NCBI GenBank assembly: GCA_036971475.1
Contig: JBAIZL010000008.1
Coordinates: 30,872,219 to 30,936,218 of the forward strand
Origin: Prosapia bicincta
Lineage: Eukaryota > Arthropoda > Insecta > Hemiptera > Cercopidae
Direction: 5' to 3'
DNA length: 64,000 nt
Below, one piece after another: positions 51,801 to 64,000 of the stretch. The notes beneath the pieces were generated by a model. That model searched no databases, had not been told where the DNA came from, and saw only the letters and a list, made by a program, of their open reading frames with translations. The position numbers were made by a program, and so were the translations under genes. The first letter of the stretch is position 1; every line of letters starts with the position of its first letter.

Positions 51801-52258
51801 CGATTCTGCGTTTATTATGCCTTTTAAATGAGAAATCCATTTTTTGTAAAAATCGCAAAATCCATGAACCATAATTCATGCATTTTTTTTAGAGCAAATA
51901 TATGACAATTGCGATAGCTCCTATAATACTTATTATAGATCAATTCTAAGTGCACAATGCGAATCTATGGTCGATTCTGCGTTTATTATGCCTTTTAAAT
52001 GAGAAATCCATTTTTTGTAGAAATCGCAAAATCCATGAACTATAATTCATGCATTTTTTTTAGAGCAAATATATGACAATTGCGATAGCTCCTATAATAC
52101 TTAATATAGATCAATTCTAAGTGCACAATGCGAATCTATGGTCAATTCTGCGTTTATTATGCCTTTTAAATGAGAAATCCTTTTTTTGTAGAAATCACAA
52201 AATCCATGAATTATAATTCATGCATTTTTTATAGAGCAAATATATGACAATTGCCATA
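48842..52258 (+). repeat. 20-monomer higher-order repeat, unit 1 (3417 bp)
   Basis: The unit is bounded by GCTAATATACTAC. Ordered signature: CATGTTCTATAATTC, GACAAATCC, TATATTAATTATT, TATGCTCG, GGTCTATTC, CTTTTTAATGAG, GATAGATCC, GAAACATAATTC, ATTCAAGTTCAC, CTATTGTCG, AAATTAGAAATCC, CACTGATTTTAG type with GATTCGACG (50221), GCTAATATAATAC, GCCATAAATCC, GATCACATC, TTTGTAAAAATCG, AACCATAATTC. Private changes: AATGGGAATC near 48890, TCATGTATTTT near 49145, TTATATGAG near 51310. Confidence 0.9.
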
Positions 52259-55200
52259 GCTAATATACTACTTATTATAGATCAATACTAAGTGCACAAT
52301 GCGAATCTATGGTCGATTCTGCGTTTATTATGCCTTTTAAATGAGAAATCCTTTTTTTGTAGAAATCGCAAAATCCATGTTCTATAATTCATGCATTTTT
52401 TTTAAAGCAAATATATGACAATTGCGATAGCTCCTATAATACTTATTATAGATCAATTCTAAGTGCACAATGCGAATCTATGGTCGATTCTGCGTTTATT
52501 ATGCCTTTTAAATGACAAATCCATTTTTTGTAGAAATCGCAAAATCCATGAACTATAATTCATGCATTTTTTTTAGAGCAAATATATGACAATTGCGATA
52601 ACTCCTATATTAATTATTATAGATCAATTCTAAGTGCACAATGCGAATCTATGCTCGATTTTGCGTTTATTATGCCTTTTAAATGAGAAATCCTTTTTTG
52701 TAGAAATCGCAAAATCCATGAACTATAATTTATGCATTTTTTTTAGAGCAAATATATGACAATTGCGATAGCTCCTATAATACTTATTATAGATCAATTC
52801 TAAGTGCACAATGCGAATCTATGGTCTATTCTGCGTTTATTATGCCTTTTTAATGAGAAATCCATTTTTTGTAGAAATCGCAAAATCCATGAACTATAAT
52901 TCATGCATTTTTTTTTAGAGCAAATATATGACAATTGCGATAGATCCTATAATACTTAATATAGATCAATTCTAAGTGCACAATGCGAATCTATGGTCGA
53001 TTCTGCGTTTATTATGCCTTTTAAATGAGAAATCCATTTTTTGTAGAAATCGCAAAATCCATGAAACATAATTCATGCATTTTTTTTAGAGCAAATATAT
53101 GACAATTGCGATAGCTCCTATAATACTTATTATAGATCAATTCAAGTTCACAATGCGAATCTATGGTCGATTCTGCGTTTATTATGCCTTTTAAATGAGA
53201 AATCCTTTTTTTGTAGAAATCGCAAAATCCATGAACTATAATTAATGCATTTTTTTAGAGCAAATATATGACAATTGCGATAGCTCCTATAATACTTATT
53301 ATAGATCAATTCTAAGTTCACAATGCGAATCTATTGTCGATTCTGCGTTTATTATGCCTTTAAATTAGAAATCCATTTTTTGTAGAAATCGCGAAATCCA
53401 TGAACTATTATTTATGCATTTTTTTTAGAGCAAATATATGACAATTGCGATAGCTCCTATAATACTTATTATAGATCAATTCTAAGTGCACAATGCGAAT
53501 CTATGGTCGATTCTGCGTTTATTATGCCTTTTAAATGAGAAATCCATTTTTTGTAGAAATCGCAAAATCCATGAACTATAATTCATGCATTTTTTTTAGA
53601 GCAAATATATGACAATTGCGATAGCTCCTATAATACTGATTTTAGATCAATTCTAAGAGTACAATGCGAATCTATGGTCGATTCGACGTTTATTATGCCT
53701 TTTAAATGAGAAATCCATTTTTTGTAGAAATCGCAAAATCCATGAACTATAATTCATGCATTTTTTTTAGAGCAAATATATGACAATTGCGATAGCTAAT
53801 ATAATACTTAATATAGATCAATTCTAAGTGCACAATGCGAATCTATGGTCGATTCTGCGTTTATTATGCCTTTTAAATGAGAAATCCGTTTTTTGTAGAA
53901 ATCGCAAAATCCATGAATTATAATTCATGCATTTTTTATAGAGCAAATATATGACAATTGCCATAAATCCTATAATACTTATTATAGATCAATTCTAAGT
54001 GCACAATGCGAATCTATGGTCGATTCTGCGTTTATTATGCCTTTTAAATGAGAAATCCATTTTTTGTAGAAATCGCAAAATCCATGAACTATAATTCATG
54101 CATTTTTTTTAGAGCAAATATATGACAATTGCGATAACTCCTATAATAATTATTATAGATCACATCTAAGTGCACAATGCGAATCTATGGTCGATTCTGC
54201 GTTTATTATGCCCTTTAAATGAGAAATCCATTTTTTGTAAAAATCGCAAAATCCATGAACCATAATTCATGCATTTTTTTTAGAGCAAATATATGACAAT
54301 TGCGATAGCTCCTATAATACTTATTATAGATCAATTCTAAGTGCACAATGCGAATCTATGGTCGATTCTGCGTTTATTATGCCTTTTAAATGAGAAATCC
54401 ATTTTTTGTAGAAATCGCAAAATCCATGAACTATAATTCATGCATTTTTTTTAGAGCAAATGTGTGACAATTGCGATAGCTCCTATAATACTTAATATAG
54501 ATCAATTCTAAGTGCACAATGCGAATCTATGGTCGATTCTGCGTTTATTATGCCTTTTAAATGAGAAATCCATTTTTTGTAGAAATCGCAAAATCCATGA
54601 ATTATAATTCATGCATTTTTTTTAGAGCAAATATATGACAATTGCGATAGCCCCTATAATAGTTATTATAGATCAATTCTAAGTGCACAATGCGAATCTA
54701 TGGTCGATTCTGCGTTTATTATGCCTTTTAAATGAGAAATCCATTTTTTGTAGAAATCGCAAAATCCATGAACTATAATTCATGCATTTTTTTTAGAGCA
54801 AATATATGACAATTGCGATAGCTCCTATAATACTTAATATAGATCAATTCTAAGTGCACAATGCGAATCTATGGTCGATTCTGCGTTTATTATGCCTTTT
54901 AAATGAGAAATCCATTTTTTGTAGAAATCGCAAAATCCATGAATTATAATTCATGCATTTTTTATAGAGCAAATATATGACAATTGCCATAGCTCCTATA
55001 ATACTTATTATAGATCAATTCTAAGTGCACAATGCGAATCTATGGTCGATTCTGCGTTTATTATGCCTTTTAAATGAGAAATCCTTTTTTTGTAGAAATC
55101 GCAAAATCCATGAACTATAATTCATGCATTTTTTTTAGAGCAAATATATGACAATTGCGATAACTCCTATAATAATTATTATAGATCAATTCTAAGTGCA

Positions 55201-55675
55201 CAATGCGAATCTATGGTCGATTCTGCGTTTATTATGCCTTTTAAATGAGAAATCCATTTTTTGTAAAAATCGCAAAATCCATGAACCATAATTCATGCAT
55301 TTTTTTTAGAGCAAATATATGACAATTGCGATAGCTCCTATAATACTTATTATAGATCAATTCTAAGTGCACAATGCGAATCTATGGTCGATTCTGCGTT
55401 TATTATGCCTTTTAAATGAGAAATCCATTTTTTGTAGAAATCGCAAAATCCATGAACTATAATTCATGCATTTTTTTTAGAGCAAATATATGACAATTGC
55501 GATAGCTCCTATAATACTTAATATAGATCAATTCTAAGTGCACAATGCGAATCTATGGTCGATTCTGCGTTTATTATGCCTTTTAAATGAGAAATCCTTT
55601 TTTTGTAGAAATCACAAAATCCATGAATTATAATTCATGCATTTTTTATAGAGCAAATATATGACAATTGCCATA
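52259..55675 (+). repeat. 20-monomer higher-order repeat, unit 2 (3417 bp)
   Basis: It matches unit 1 at an exact 3417-bp offset for all markers checked, for example GATTTTAG at 50221 and 53638. The few private changes include AAATGTGTGAC near 54459 where unit 1 has AAATATGTGAC. Confidence 0.9.
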
Positions 55676-58320
55676 GCTAATATACTACTTATTATAGATC
55701 AATACTAAGTGCACAATGCGAATCTATGGTCGATTCTGCGTTTATTATGCCTTTTAAATGAGAAATCCTTTTTTTGTAGAAATCGCAAAATCCATGATCT
55801 ATAATTCATGCATTTTTTTTAAAGCAAATATATGACAATTGCGATAGCTCCTATAATACTTATTATAGATCAATTCTAAGTGCACAATGCGAATCTATGG
55901 TCGATTCTGCGTTTATTATGCCTTTTAAATGACAAATCCATTTTTTGTAGAAATCGCAAAATCCATGAACTATAATTCATGCATTTTTTTTAGAGCAAAT
56001 ATATGACAATTGCGATAACTCCTATAATAATTATTATAGATCAATTCTAAGTGCACAATGCGAATCTATGCTCGATTTTGCGTTTATTATGCCTTTTAAA
56101 TGAGAAATCCTTTTTTGTAGAAATCGCAAAATCCATGAACTATAATTTATGCATTTTTTTTAGAGCAAATATATGACAATTGCGATAGCTCCTATAATAC
56201 TTATTATAGATCAATTCTAAGTGCACAATGCGAATCTATGGTCTATTCTGCGTTTATTATGCCTTTTTAATGAGAAATCCATTTTTTGTAGAAATCGCAA
56301 AATCCATGAACTATAATTCATGCATTTTTTTTTAGAGCAAATATATGACAATTGCGATAGATCCTATAATACTTAATATAGATCAATTCTAAGTGCACAA
56401 TGCGAATCTATGGTCGATTCTGCGTTTATTATGCCTTTTAAATGAGAAATCCATTTTTTGTAGAAATCGCAAAATCCATGAACTATAATTCATGCATTTT
56501 TTTTAGAGCAAATATATGACAATTGCGATAGCTCCTATAATACTGATTTTAGATCAATTCTAAGAGTACAATGCGAATCTATGGTCGATTCGACGTTTAT
56601 TATGCCTTTTAAATGAGAAATCCATTTTTTGTAGAAATCGCAAAATCCATGAACTATAATTCATGCATTTTTTTTAGAGCAAATATATGACAATTGCGAT
56701 AGCTAATATAATACTTAATATAGATCAATTCTAAGTGCACAATGCGAATCTATGGTCGATTCTGCGTTTATTATGCCTTTTAAATGAGAAATCCGTTTTT
56801 TGTAGAAATCGCAAAATCCATGAATTATAATTCATGCATTTTTTATAGAGCAAATATATGACAATTGCCATAAATCCTATAATACTTATTATAGATCAAT
56901 TCTAAGTGCACAATGCGAATCTATGGTCGATTCTGCGTTTATTATGCCTTTTAAATGAGAAATCCATTTTTTGTAGAAATCGCAAAATCCATGAACTATA
57001 ATTCATGCATTTTTTTTAGAGCAAATATATGACAATTGCGATAACTCCTATAATAATTATTATAGATCACATCTAAGTGCACAATGCGAATCTATGGTCG
57101 ATTCTGCGTTTATTATGCCTTTTAAATGAGAAATCCATTTTTTGTAAAAATCGCAAAATCCATGAACCATAATTCATGCATTTTTTTTAGAGCAAATATA
57201 TGACAATTGCGATAGCTCCTATAATACTTATTATAGATCAATTCTAAGTGCACAATGCGAATCTATGGTCGATTCTGCGTTTATTATGCCTTTTAAATGA
57301 GAAATCCATTTTTTGTAGAAATCGCAAAATCCATGAACTATAATTCATGCATTTTTTTTAGAGCAAATATGTGACAATTGCGATAGCTCCTATAATACTT
57401 AATATAGATCAATTCTAAGTGCACAATGCGAATCTATGGTCGATTCTGCGTTTATTATGCCTTTTAAATGAGAAATCCATTTTTTGTAGAAATCGCAAAA
57501 TCCATGAACTATAATTCATGCATTTTTTTTAGAGCAAATATATGACAATTGCGATAGCTCCTATAATACTTAATATAGATCAATTCTAAGTGCACAATGC
57601 GAATCTATGGTCGATTCTGCGTTTATTATGCCTTTTAAATGAGAAATCCATTTTTTGTAGAAATCGCAAAATCCATGAATTATAATTCATGCATTTTTTA
57701 TAGAGCAAATATATGACAATTGCCATAGCTCCTATAATACTTATTATAGATCAATTCTAAGTGCACAATGCGAATCTATGGTCGATTCTGCGTTTATTAT
57801 GCCTTTTAAATGAGAAATCCTTTTTTTGTAGAAATCGCAAAATCCATGAACTATAATTCATGCATTTTTTTTAGAGCAAATATATGACAATTGCGATAAC
57901 TCCTATAATAATTATTATAGATCAATTCTAAGTGCACAATGCGAATCTATGGTCGATTCTGCGTTTATTATGCCTTTTAAATGAGAAATCCATTTTTTGT
58001 AAAAATCGCAAAATCCATGAACCATAATTCATGCATTTTTTTTAGAGCAAATATATGACAATTGCGATAGCTCCTATAATACTTATTATAGATCAATTCT
58101 AAGTGCACAATGCGAATCTATGGTCGATTCTGCGTTTATTATGCCTTTTAAATGAGAAATCCATTTTTTGTAGAAATCGCAAAATCCATGAACTATAATT
58201 CATGCATTTTTTTTAGAGCAAATATATGACAATTGCGATAGCTCCTATAATACTTAATATAGATCAATTCTAAGTGCACAATGCGAATCTATGGTCGATT
58301 CTGCGTTTATTATGCCTTTT
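55676..58320 (+). repeat. 20-monomer higher-order repeat, unit 3, four monomers short
   Basis: It follows units 1 and 2, but GATTTTAG falls at 56545, 2907 bp after its counterpart. Three monomers (510 bp), those with ATTCAAGTTCAC, CTATTGTCG and AAATTAGAAATCC, are missing. A further monomer with GATAGCCCCTATAATAG (about 54650 in unit 2) is also missing near 57510. It has GATCTATAATTC near 55796 where units 1 and 2 have GTTCTATAATTC. Order is lost near 58320. Confidence 0.85.
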
Positions 58321-61300
58321 AAATGAGAAATCCATTTTTTGTAGAAATCGCAAAATCCATGAATTATAATTCATGCATTTTTTTTAGAGCAAATATATGA
58401 CAATTGCCATAGCTCCTATAATACTTATTATAGATCAATTCTAAGTGCACAATGCGAATCTATGGTCGATTCTGCGTTTATTATGCCTTTTAAATGAGAA
58501 ATCCATTTTTTGTAGAAATCGCAAAATCCATGAACTATAATTCATGCATTTTTTTTAGAGCAAATATATGACAATTGCGATAGCTCCTATAATACTTAAT
58601 ATAGATCAATTCTAAGTGCACAATGCGAATCTATGGTCGATTCTGCGTTTATTATGCCTTTTAAATGAGAAATCCATTTTTTGTAGAAATCGCAAAATCC
58701 ATGAATTATAATTCATGCATTTTTTATAGAGCAAATATATGACAATTGCCATAGCTCCTATAATACTTATTATAGATCAATTCTAAGTGCACAATGCGAA
58801 TCTATGGTAGATTCTGCGTTTATTATGCCTTTTAAATGAGAAATCCTTTTTTTGTAGAAATCGCAAAATCCATTAACTATAATTCATGCATTTTTTTTTG
58901 AGCAAATATATGACAATTGCGATAGCTCCTATAATAATTATTATAGATCAATTCTAAGTGCACAATGCGAATCTATGGTCGATTCGGCGTTTATTATGCC
59001 TTTTAAATGAGAAATCCATTTTTTGTAGAAATCTCAAAATCCATGAACTATAATTCATGCATTTTTTAGAGCAAATATATGACAATTGCGATAGCTTCTA
59101 TAATACTTATTATAGATCAATTCTAAGTGCACAATGCGAATCTATGGTCGATTCTGCGTTTATTATACCTTTTAAATGAGAAATCCATTTTTTGTAGAAA
59201 TCGCAAAATCCATGAACTATAATTCATGCATTTTTTTTTGAGCAAATATATGACAATTGCGATAGCTCCTATAATAATTATTATAGATCAATTCTAAGTG
59301 CACAATGCCAATCTATGGTCGATTCTGCGTTTATGATGCCTTTTAAATGAGAAATCCTTTTTTGTAAAAATCGCAAAATCCATGAACTATAATTCATGCA
59401 TTTTTTTTAGAGCAAATATATGACAATTGCGATAGCTCCTATAATACTTATTATAGATCAATTCTAAGTGCACAATGCGAATCTATGGTCGATTCTGCGT
59501 TTATTATGCCTTTTAAATGAGAAATCCATTTTTTGTAGAAATCGCAAAATCCATGAACTATAATTCATGCATTTTTTTTAGAGCAAATATATGACAATTG
59601 CGATATCTCCTATAATACTTATTATAGATCAATTCTAAGTGCACAATGCGAATCTATGGTCGATTCTGCGTTTATTATGCCTTTTAAATGAGAAATCCAT
59701 TTTTTGTAGAAATCGCAAAATACAAGAACTATAATTCATGCATTTTTTTTAGAGCAAATATATGACAATTACGATAGCTCCTATAATACTTATTATAGAT
59801 CAATTCTAAGTTCACAATGCGAATCTATGGTCGATTCTGCGTTTATTATGCCTTTAAATGAGAAATCCATTTTTTGTAGAAATCGCAAAATCCATGAACT
59901 ATAATTCTTGCATTTTTTTTAGAGCAAATATACGACAATTGCGATATCTCCTATAATACTTATTATATATCAATTCAGAGTGCACAATGCGAATCTATGG
60001 TCGATTCTGCGTTTATTATGCCTTTTAAATGAGAAATCCATTTTTTGTAGAAATCGCAAAATCCATGAATTATAATTCATGCATTTTTTATAGAGCAAAT
60101 ATATGACAATTGCCATAGCTCCTATAATACTTATTATAGATCAATTCTAAGTGCACAATGCGAATCTATGTTCGATTCTGCGTTTATTATGCCTTTTAAA
60201 TGAGAAATCCATTTTTTGTAGAAATCGCAAAATCCATGAACTATAATTCATGCATTTTTTTTAGAGCAAATATATGACAATTGCGATAACTCCTATAATA
60301 ATTATTATAGATCAATTCTAAGTGCACAATGCGAATCTATGGTCGATTCTGCGTTTATTATGCCTTTTAAATGAGAAATCCATTTTTTGTAGAAATCGCA
60401 AAATCCATGAACTATAATTCATGCATTTTTTTTTAGAGCAAATATATGACAATTGCGATAGCTCCTATAATACTTAATATAGATCAATTCTAAGTGCACA
60501 ATGCGAATCTATGGTCGATTCTGCGTTTATTATGCCTTTTAAATGAGAAATCCATTTTTTGTAGAAATCGCAAAATCCATGAATTATAATTCATGCATTT
60601 TTTTTAGAGCAAATATATGACAATTGCCATAGCTCCTATAATACTTATTATAGATCAATTCTAAGTGCACAATGCGAATCTATGGTCGATTCTGCGTTTA
60701 TTATGCCTTTTAAATGAGAAATCCATTTTTTGTAGAAATCGCAAAATCCATGAACTATAATTCATGCATTTTTTTTAGAGCAAATATATGACAATTGCGA
60801 TAGCTCCTATAATACTTAATATAGATCAATTCTAAGTGCACAATGCGAATCTATGGTCGATTCTGCGTTTATTATGCCTTTTAAATGAGAAATCCATTTT
60901 TTGTAGAAATCGCAAAATCCATGAATTATAATTCATGCATTTTTTATAGAGCAAATATATGACAATTGCCATAGCTCCTATAATACTTATTATAGATCAA
61001 TTCTAAGTGCACAATGCGAATCTATGGTAGATTCTGCGTTTATTATGCCTTTTAAATGAGAAATCCTTTTTTTGTAGAAATCGCAAAATCCATGAACTAT
61101 AATTCATGCATTTTTTTTTGAGCAAATATATGACAATTGCGATAGCTCCTATAATAATTATTATAGATCAATTCTAAATGCACAATGCGAATCTATGGTC
61201 GATTCGGCGTTTATTATGCCTTTTAAATGAGAAATCCATTTTTTGTAGAAATCTCAAAATCCATGAACTATAATTCATGCATTTTTTAGAGCAAATATAT

Positions 61301-64000
61301 GACAATTGCGATAGCTTCTATAATACTTATTATAGATCAATTCTAAGTGCACAATGCGAATCTATGGTCGATTCTGCGTTTATTATGCCTTTTAAATGAG
61401 AAATCCTTTTTTTGCAGAAATCGCAAAATCCATGAACTATAATTCATGCATTTTTTTTTGAGCAAATATATGACAATTGCGATAGCTCCTATAATAATTA
61501 TTATAGATCAATTCTAAGTGCACAATGCGAATCTATGGTCGATTCTGCGTTTATTATGCCTTTTAAATGAGAAATCCTTTTTTGTAAAAATCGCAAAATC
61601 CATGAACTATAATTCATGCATTTTTTTTAGAGCAAATATATGACAATTGCGATAGCAGCTATAATACTTATTATAGATCAATTCTAAGTGCACAATGCGA
61701 ATCTATGGTCGATTCTGCGTTTATTATTCCTTTTAAATGAGAAATCCATTTTTTGTAGAAATCGCAAAATCCATGAACTATAATTCATGCATTTTTTTTA
61801 GAGCAAATATATGACAATTGCGATAGCTCCTATAATACTTAATATAGATCAATTCTAAGTGCACAATGCGAATCTATGGTCGATTCTGCGTTTATTATGT
61901 CTTTTAAATGAGAAATCCATTTTTTGTAGAAATCGCAAAATCCGTGAATTATAATTCATGCATTTTTTTCAGAGCAAATATATGACAATTGCCATAGCTC
62001 CTATAATACTTATTATAGATCAATTCTAAGTGCACAATGCGAATCTATGGTCGATTCTGCGTTTATTATGCCTTTTAAATGAGAAATCCATTTTTTGTAG
62101 AAATCGCAAAATCCATGAACTATAATTCATGCATTTTTTTTAGAGCAAATATATGACAATTGCGATAGCTCCTATAATACTTAATATAGATCAATTCTAA
62201 GTGCACAATGCGAATCTATGGTCGATTCTGCGTTTATTATGCCTTTTAAATGAGAAATCCATGTTTTGTAGAAATCGCAAAATCCATGAATTATAATTCA
62301 TGCATTTTTTATAGAACAAATATATGACAATTGCCATAGCTCCTATAATACTTATTATAGATCAATTCTAAGTGCACAATGCGAATCTATGGTCGATTCT
62401 GCGTTTATTATGCCTTTTAAATGAGAAATCCTTTTTTTGTAGAAATCGCAAAATCCATGAACTATAATTCATGCATTTTTTTTGAGCAAATATATGACAA
62501 TTGCGATAGCTCCTATAATAATTATTATAGATCAATTCTAAGTGCACAATGCGAATCTATGGTCGATTCGGCGTTTATTATGCCTTTTAAATGAGAAATC
62601 CATTTTTTGTAGAAATCTCAAAATCCATGAACTATAATTCATGCATTTTTTAGAGCAAATATATGACAATTGCGATAGCTCCTATAATACTTAATATAGA
62701 TCAATTCTAAGTGCACAATGCGAATCTATGGTCGATTCTGCGTTTATTATGCCTTTTAAATGAGAAATCCATTTTTTGTAGAAATCGCAAAATCCATGAA
62801 TTATAATTCATGCATTTTTTTTAGAGCAAATATATGACAATTGCCATAGCTCCTATAATACTTATTATAGATCAATTCTAAGTGCACAATGCGAATCTAT
62901 GGTCGATTCTGCGTTTATTATGCCTTTTAAATGAGAAATCCATTTTTTGTAGAAATCGCAAAATCCATGAACTCTAATTCATGCATTTTTTTTAGAGCAA
63001 ATATATGACAATTGCGATAGCTCCTATAATACTTAATATAGATCAATTCTAAGTGCACAATGCGAATCTATGGTCGATTCTGCGTTTATTATGCCTTTTA
63101 AATGAGAAATCCATTTTTTGTAGAAATCGCAAAATCCATGAACTATAATTCATGCATTTTTTAGAGCAAATATATGACAATTGCGATAGCTTCTATAATA
63201 CTTATTATAGATCAATTCTAAGTGCACAATGCGAATCTATGGTCGATTCTGCGTTTATTATGCCTTTTAAATGAGAAATCCTTTTTTTGTAGAAATCGCA
63301 AAATCCATGAACTATAATTCATGCATTTTTTTTTGAGCAAATTTATGACAATTGCGATAGCTCCTATAATAATTATTATAGATCAATTCTAAGTGCACAA
63401 TGCGAATCTATGGTCGATTCGGCGTTTATTATGCCTTTTAAATGAGAAATCCATTTTTTGTAGAAATCTCAAAATCCATGAACTATAATTCATGCATTTT
63501 TTAGAGCAAATATATGACAATTGCGATAGCTCCTATAATACTTAATATAGATCAATTCTAAGTGCACAATGCGAATCTATGGTCGATTCTGCGTTTATTA
63601 TGCCTTTTAAATGAGAAATCCATTTTTTGTAGAAATCGCAAAATCCATGAATTATAATTCATGCATTTTTTTTAGAGCAAATATATGACAATTGCCATAG
63701 CTCCTATAATACTTATTATAGATCAATTCTAAGTGCACAATGCGAATCTATGGTCTATTCTGCGTTTATTATGCCTTTTAAATGAGAAATCCATTTTTTG
63801 TAGAAATCGCAAAATCCATGAACTATAATTCATGCATTTTTTTTAGAGCAAATATATGACAATTGCGATAGCTCCTATAATACTTAATATAGATCAATTC
63901 TAAGTGCACAATGCGAATCTATGGTCGATTCTGCGTTTATTATGCCTTTTAAATGAGAAATCCATTTTTTGTAGAAATCGCAAAATCCATGAATTATAAT
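58321..64000 (+). repeat. Nested 13-, 8- and 5-monomer periods at the right edge
   Basis: The marker GATTCGGCG occurs at 58981, 61201, 62565 and 63416, that is at spacings of 2220, 1364 and 851 bp (13, 8 and 5 monomers minus 3-4 bp). Each time it is preceded by a T8-9-GAGC monomer and followed by GAAATCTCAAAATCC and a T6 tract. In front of it sits the alternation of CTTAATATAG/GAATTATAATTC monomers with GCCATAG monomers. A short patch at about 59720-59930 carries variants typical of 1-3.6 kb (TACAAGAAC, GTTCAC, CCTTTAAAT, TTCTTGC, TATACGAC). Confidence 0.8.

Larger units (their letters stand above)
1..64000 (+). repeat. 171-bp tandem satellite array, full window
   Basis: The same unit recurs from the first base to the last, with a modal spacing of 171 bp (common variants 170 and 172), always in the same orientation. 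About 375 copies fit. Landmarks present in nearly every copy are TATGACAATTGC, AGTGCACAATGCGAATC, GGTCGATTCTGCG, AAATGAGAAATCC, GTAGAAATCGCAAAATCC and a T tract of 6-8 bases after TTCATGCA. Hand count of the consensus gives 51 G+C of 171. Both window ends fall inside a monomer. No transposon, inverted block or unique spacer interrupts it. Centromeric or pericentromeric location is an inference from architecture; species and family name are unknown to me. Confidence 0.98.

Noticed and set aside
1..64000. CRISPR array
   Set aside because: The repeat unit is a continuous 171-bp monomer with no alternation of short identical repeats and unique spacers, and no cas genes are present.
1..64000. Embedded transposable elements or retroelement fragments
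   Set aside because: I followed the 171-bp register through the whole window and found no break longer than a few bases other than whole-monomer gaps, no target-site duplications and no foreign sequence.
1..64000. Assembly artefact from false tandem duplication
   Set aside because: HOR units differ by private substitutions and whole-monomer indels, which argues for real copies. It cannot be fully excluded for the 2048-bp pair at 20266-24361, where I saw no differences; read depth would decide.

Overview
The whole 64 kb window is one uninterrupted tandem satellite DNA array. I found no unique sequence, no convincing gene, no RNA gene and no recognisable mobile element. The repeat unit has a modal length of 171 bp (an exact consensus-like copy lies at 32948-33118). 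By hand count it is about 30% G+C. About 375 head-to-tail copies, all in the same orientation, fill the window, which starts and ends inside a monomer, so the array continues on both sides.

The repeat architecture points to a eukaryotic chromosome and to a centromeric or pericentromeric satellite: a nucleosome-sized monomer, megasatellite-like scale, higher-order repeats (HORs) and no interrupting elements. I cannot name the species. The monomer is not recognisable to me as a published satellite. It has the same length as primate alpha satellite, but its consensus lacks the CGGG core that a CENP-B box needs. The consensus keeps 5 CpG where about 3.8 are expected from its base composition, so CpG is not depleted. 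That fits a lineage with little germline CpG methylation, such as many insects and other invertebrates, better than a vertebrate, but it is weak evidence.

Each monomer carries three short inverted repeats. Dyad 1 (monomer positions 31-48) and dyad 2 (144-161) have 8-bp and 6-bp arms, and each exists in many copies as a perfect 18-bp palindrome. Dyad 3 (71-87) has 5-bp arms. The stretch between about positions 62 and 118 changes little across the array, while the dyad 1 core, the T tract and the 119-156 region hold most of the variation.

Layout: 1-3.6 kb, an 8-monomer HOR (1366 bp); 3.4-8.6 kb, a duplicated 2.2-2.4 kb segment; 9.5-12.4 kb, a 4-monomer HOR (682 bp) with an 8-monomer super-period; 12.1-19.3 kb, a 3.75 kb tandem duplication; 17.6-30.5 kb, an overlapping 7.5 kb tandem duplication that contains a 12-monomer HOR (2048 bp); 31.0-37.2 kb, a 13-monomer HOR (2217 bp); 37.2-38.6 kb, a dimer-based mosaic; 38.6-47.5 kb, a zone marked by a divergent CAGTA-type monomer; 48.8-58.3 kb, a 20-monomer HOR (3417 bp); 58.3-64 kb, nested 13-, 8- and 5-monomer periods. 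Almost all copy-number differences between related blocks are whole monomers, as expected from unequal exchange in register.

Short open frames of 60-77 codons occur only where paired 1-bp deletions or a 2-bp insertion shift the repeat's frame. They recur with the HOR period and are not genes. All positions and periods were read by eye, so block boundaries are accurate to roughly one monomer unless stated.
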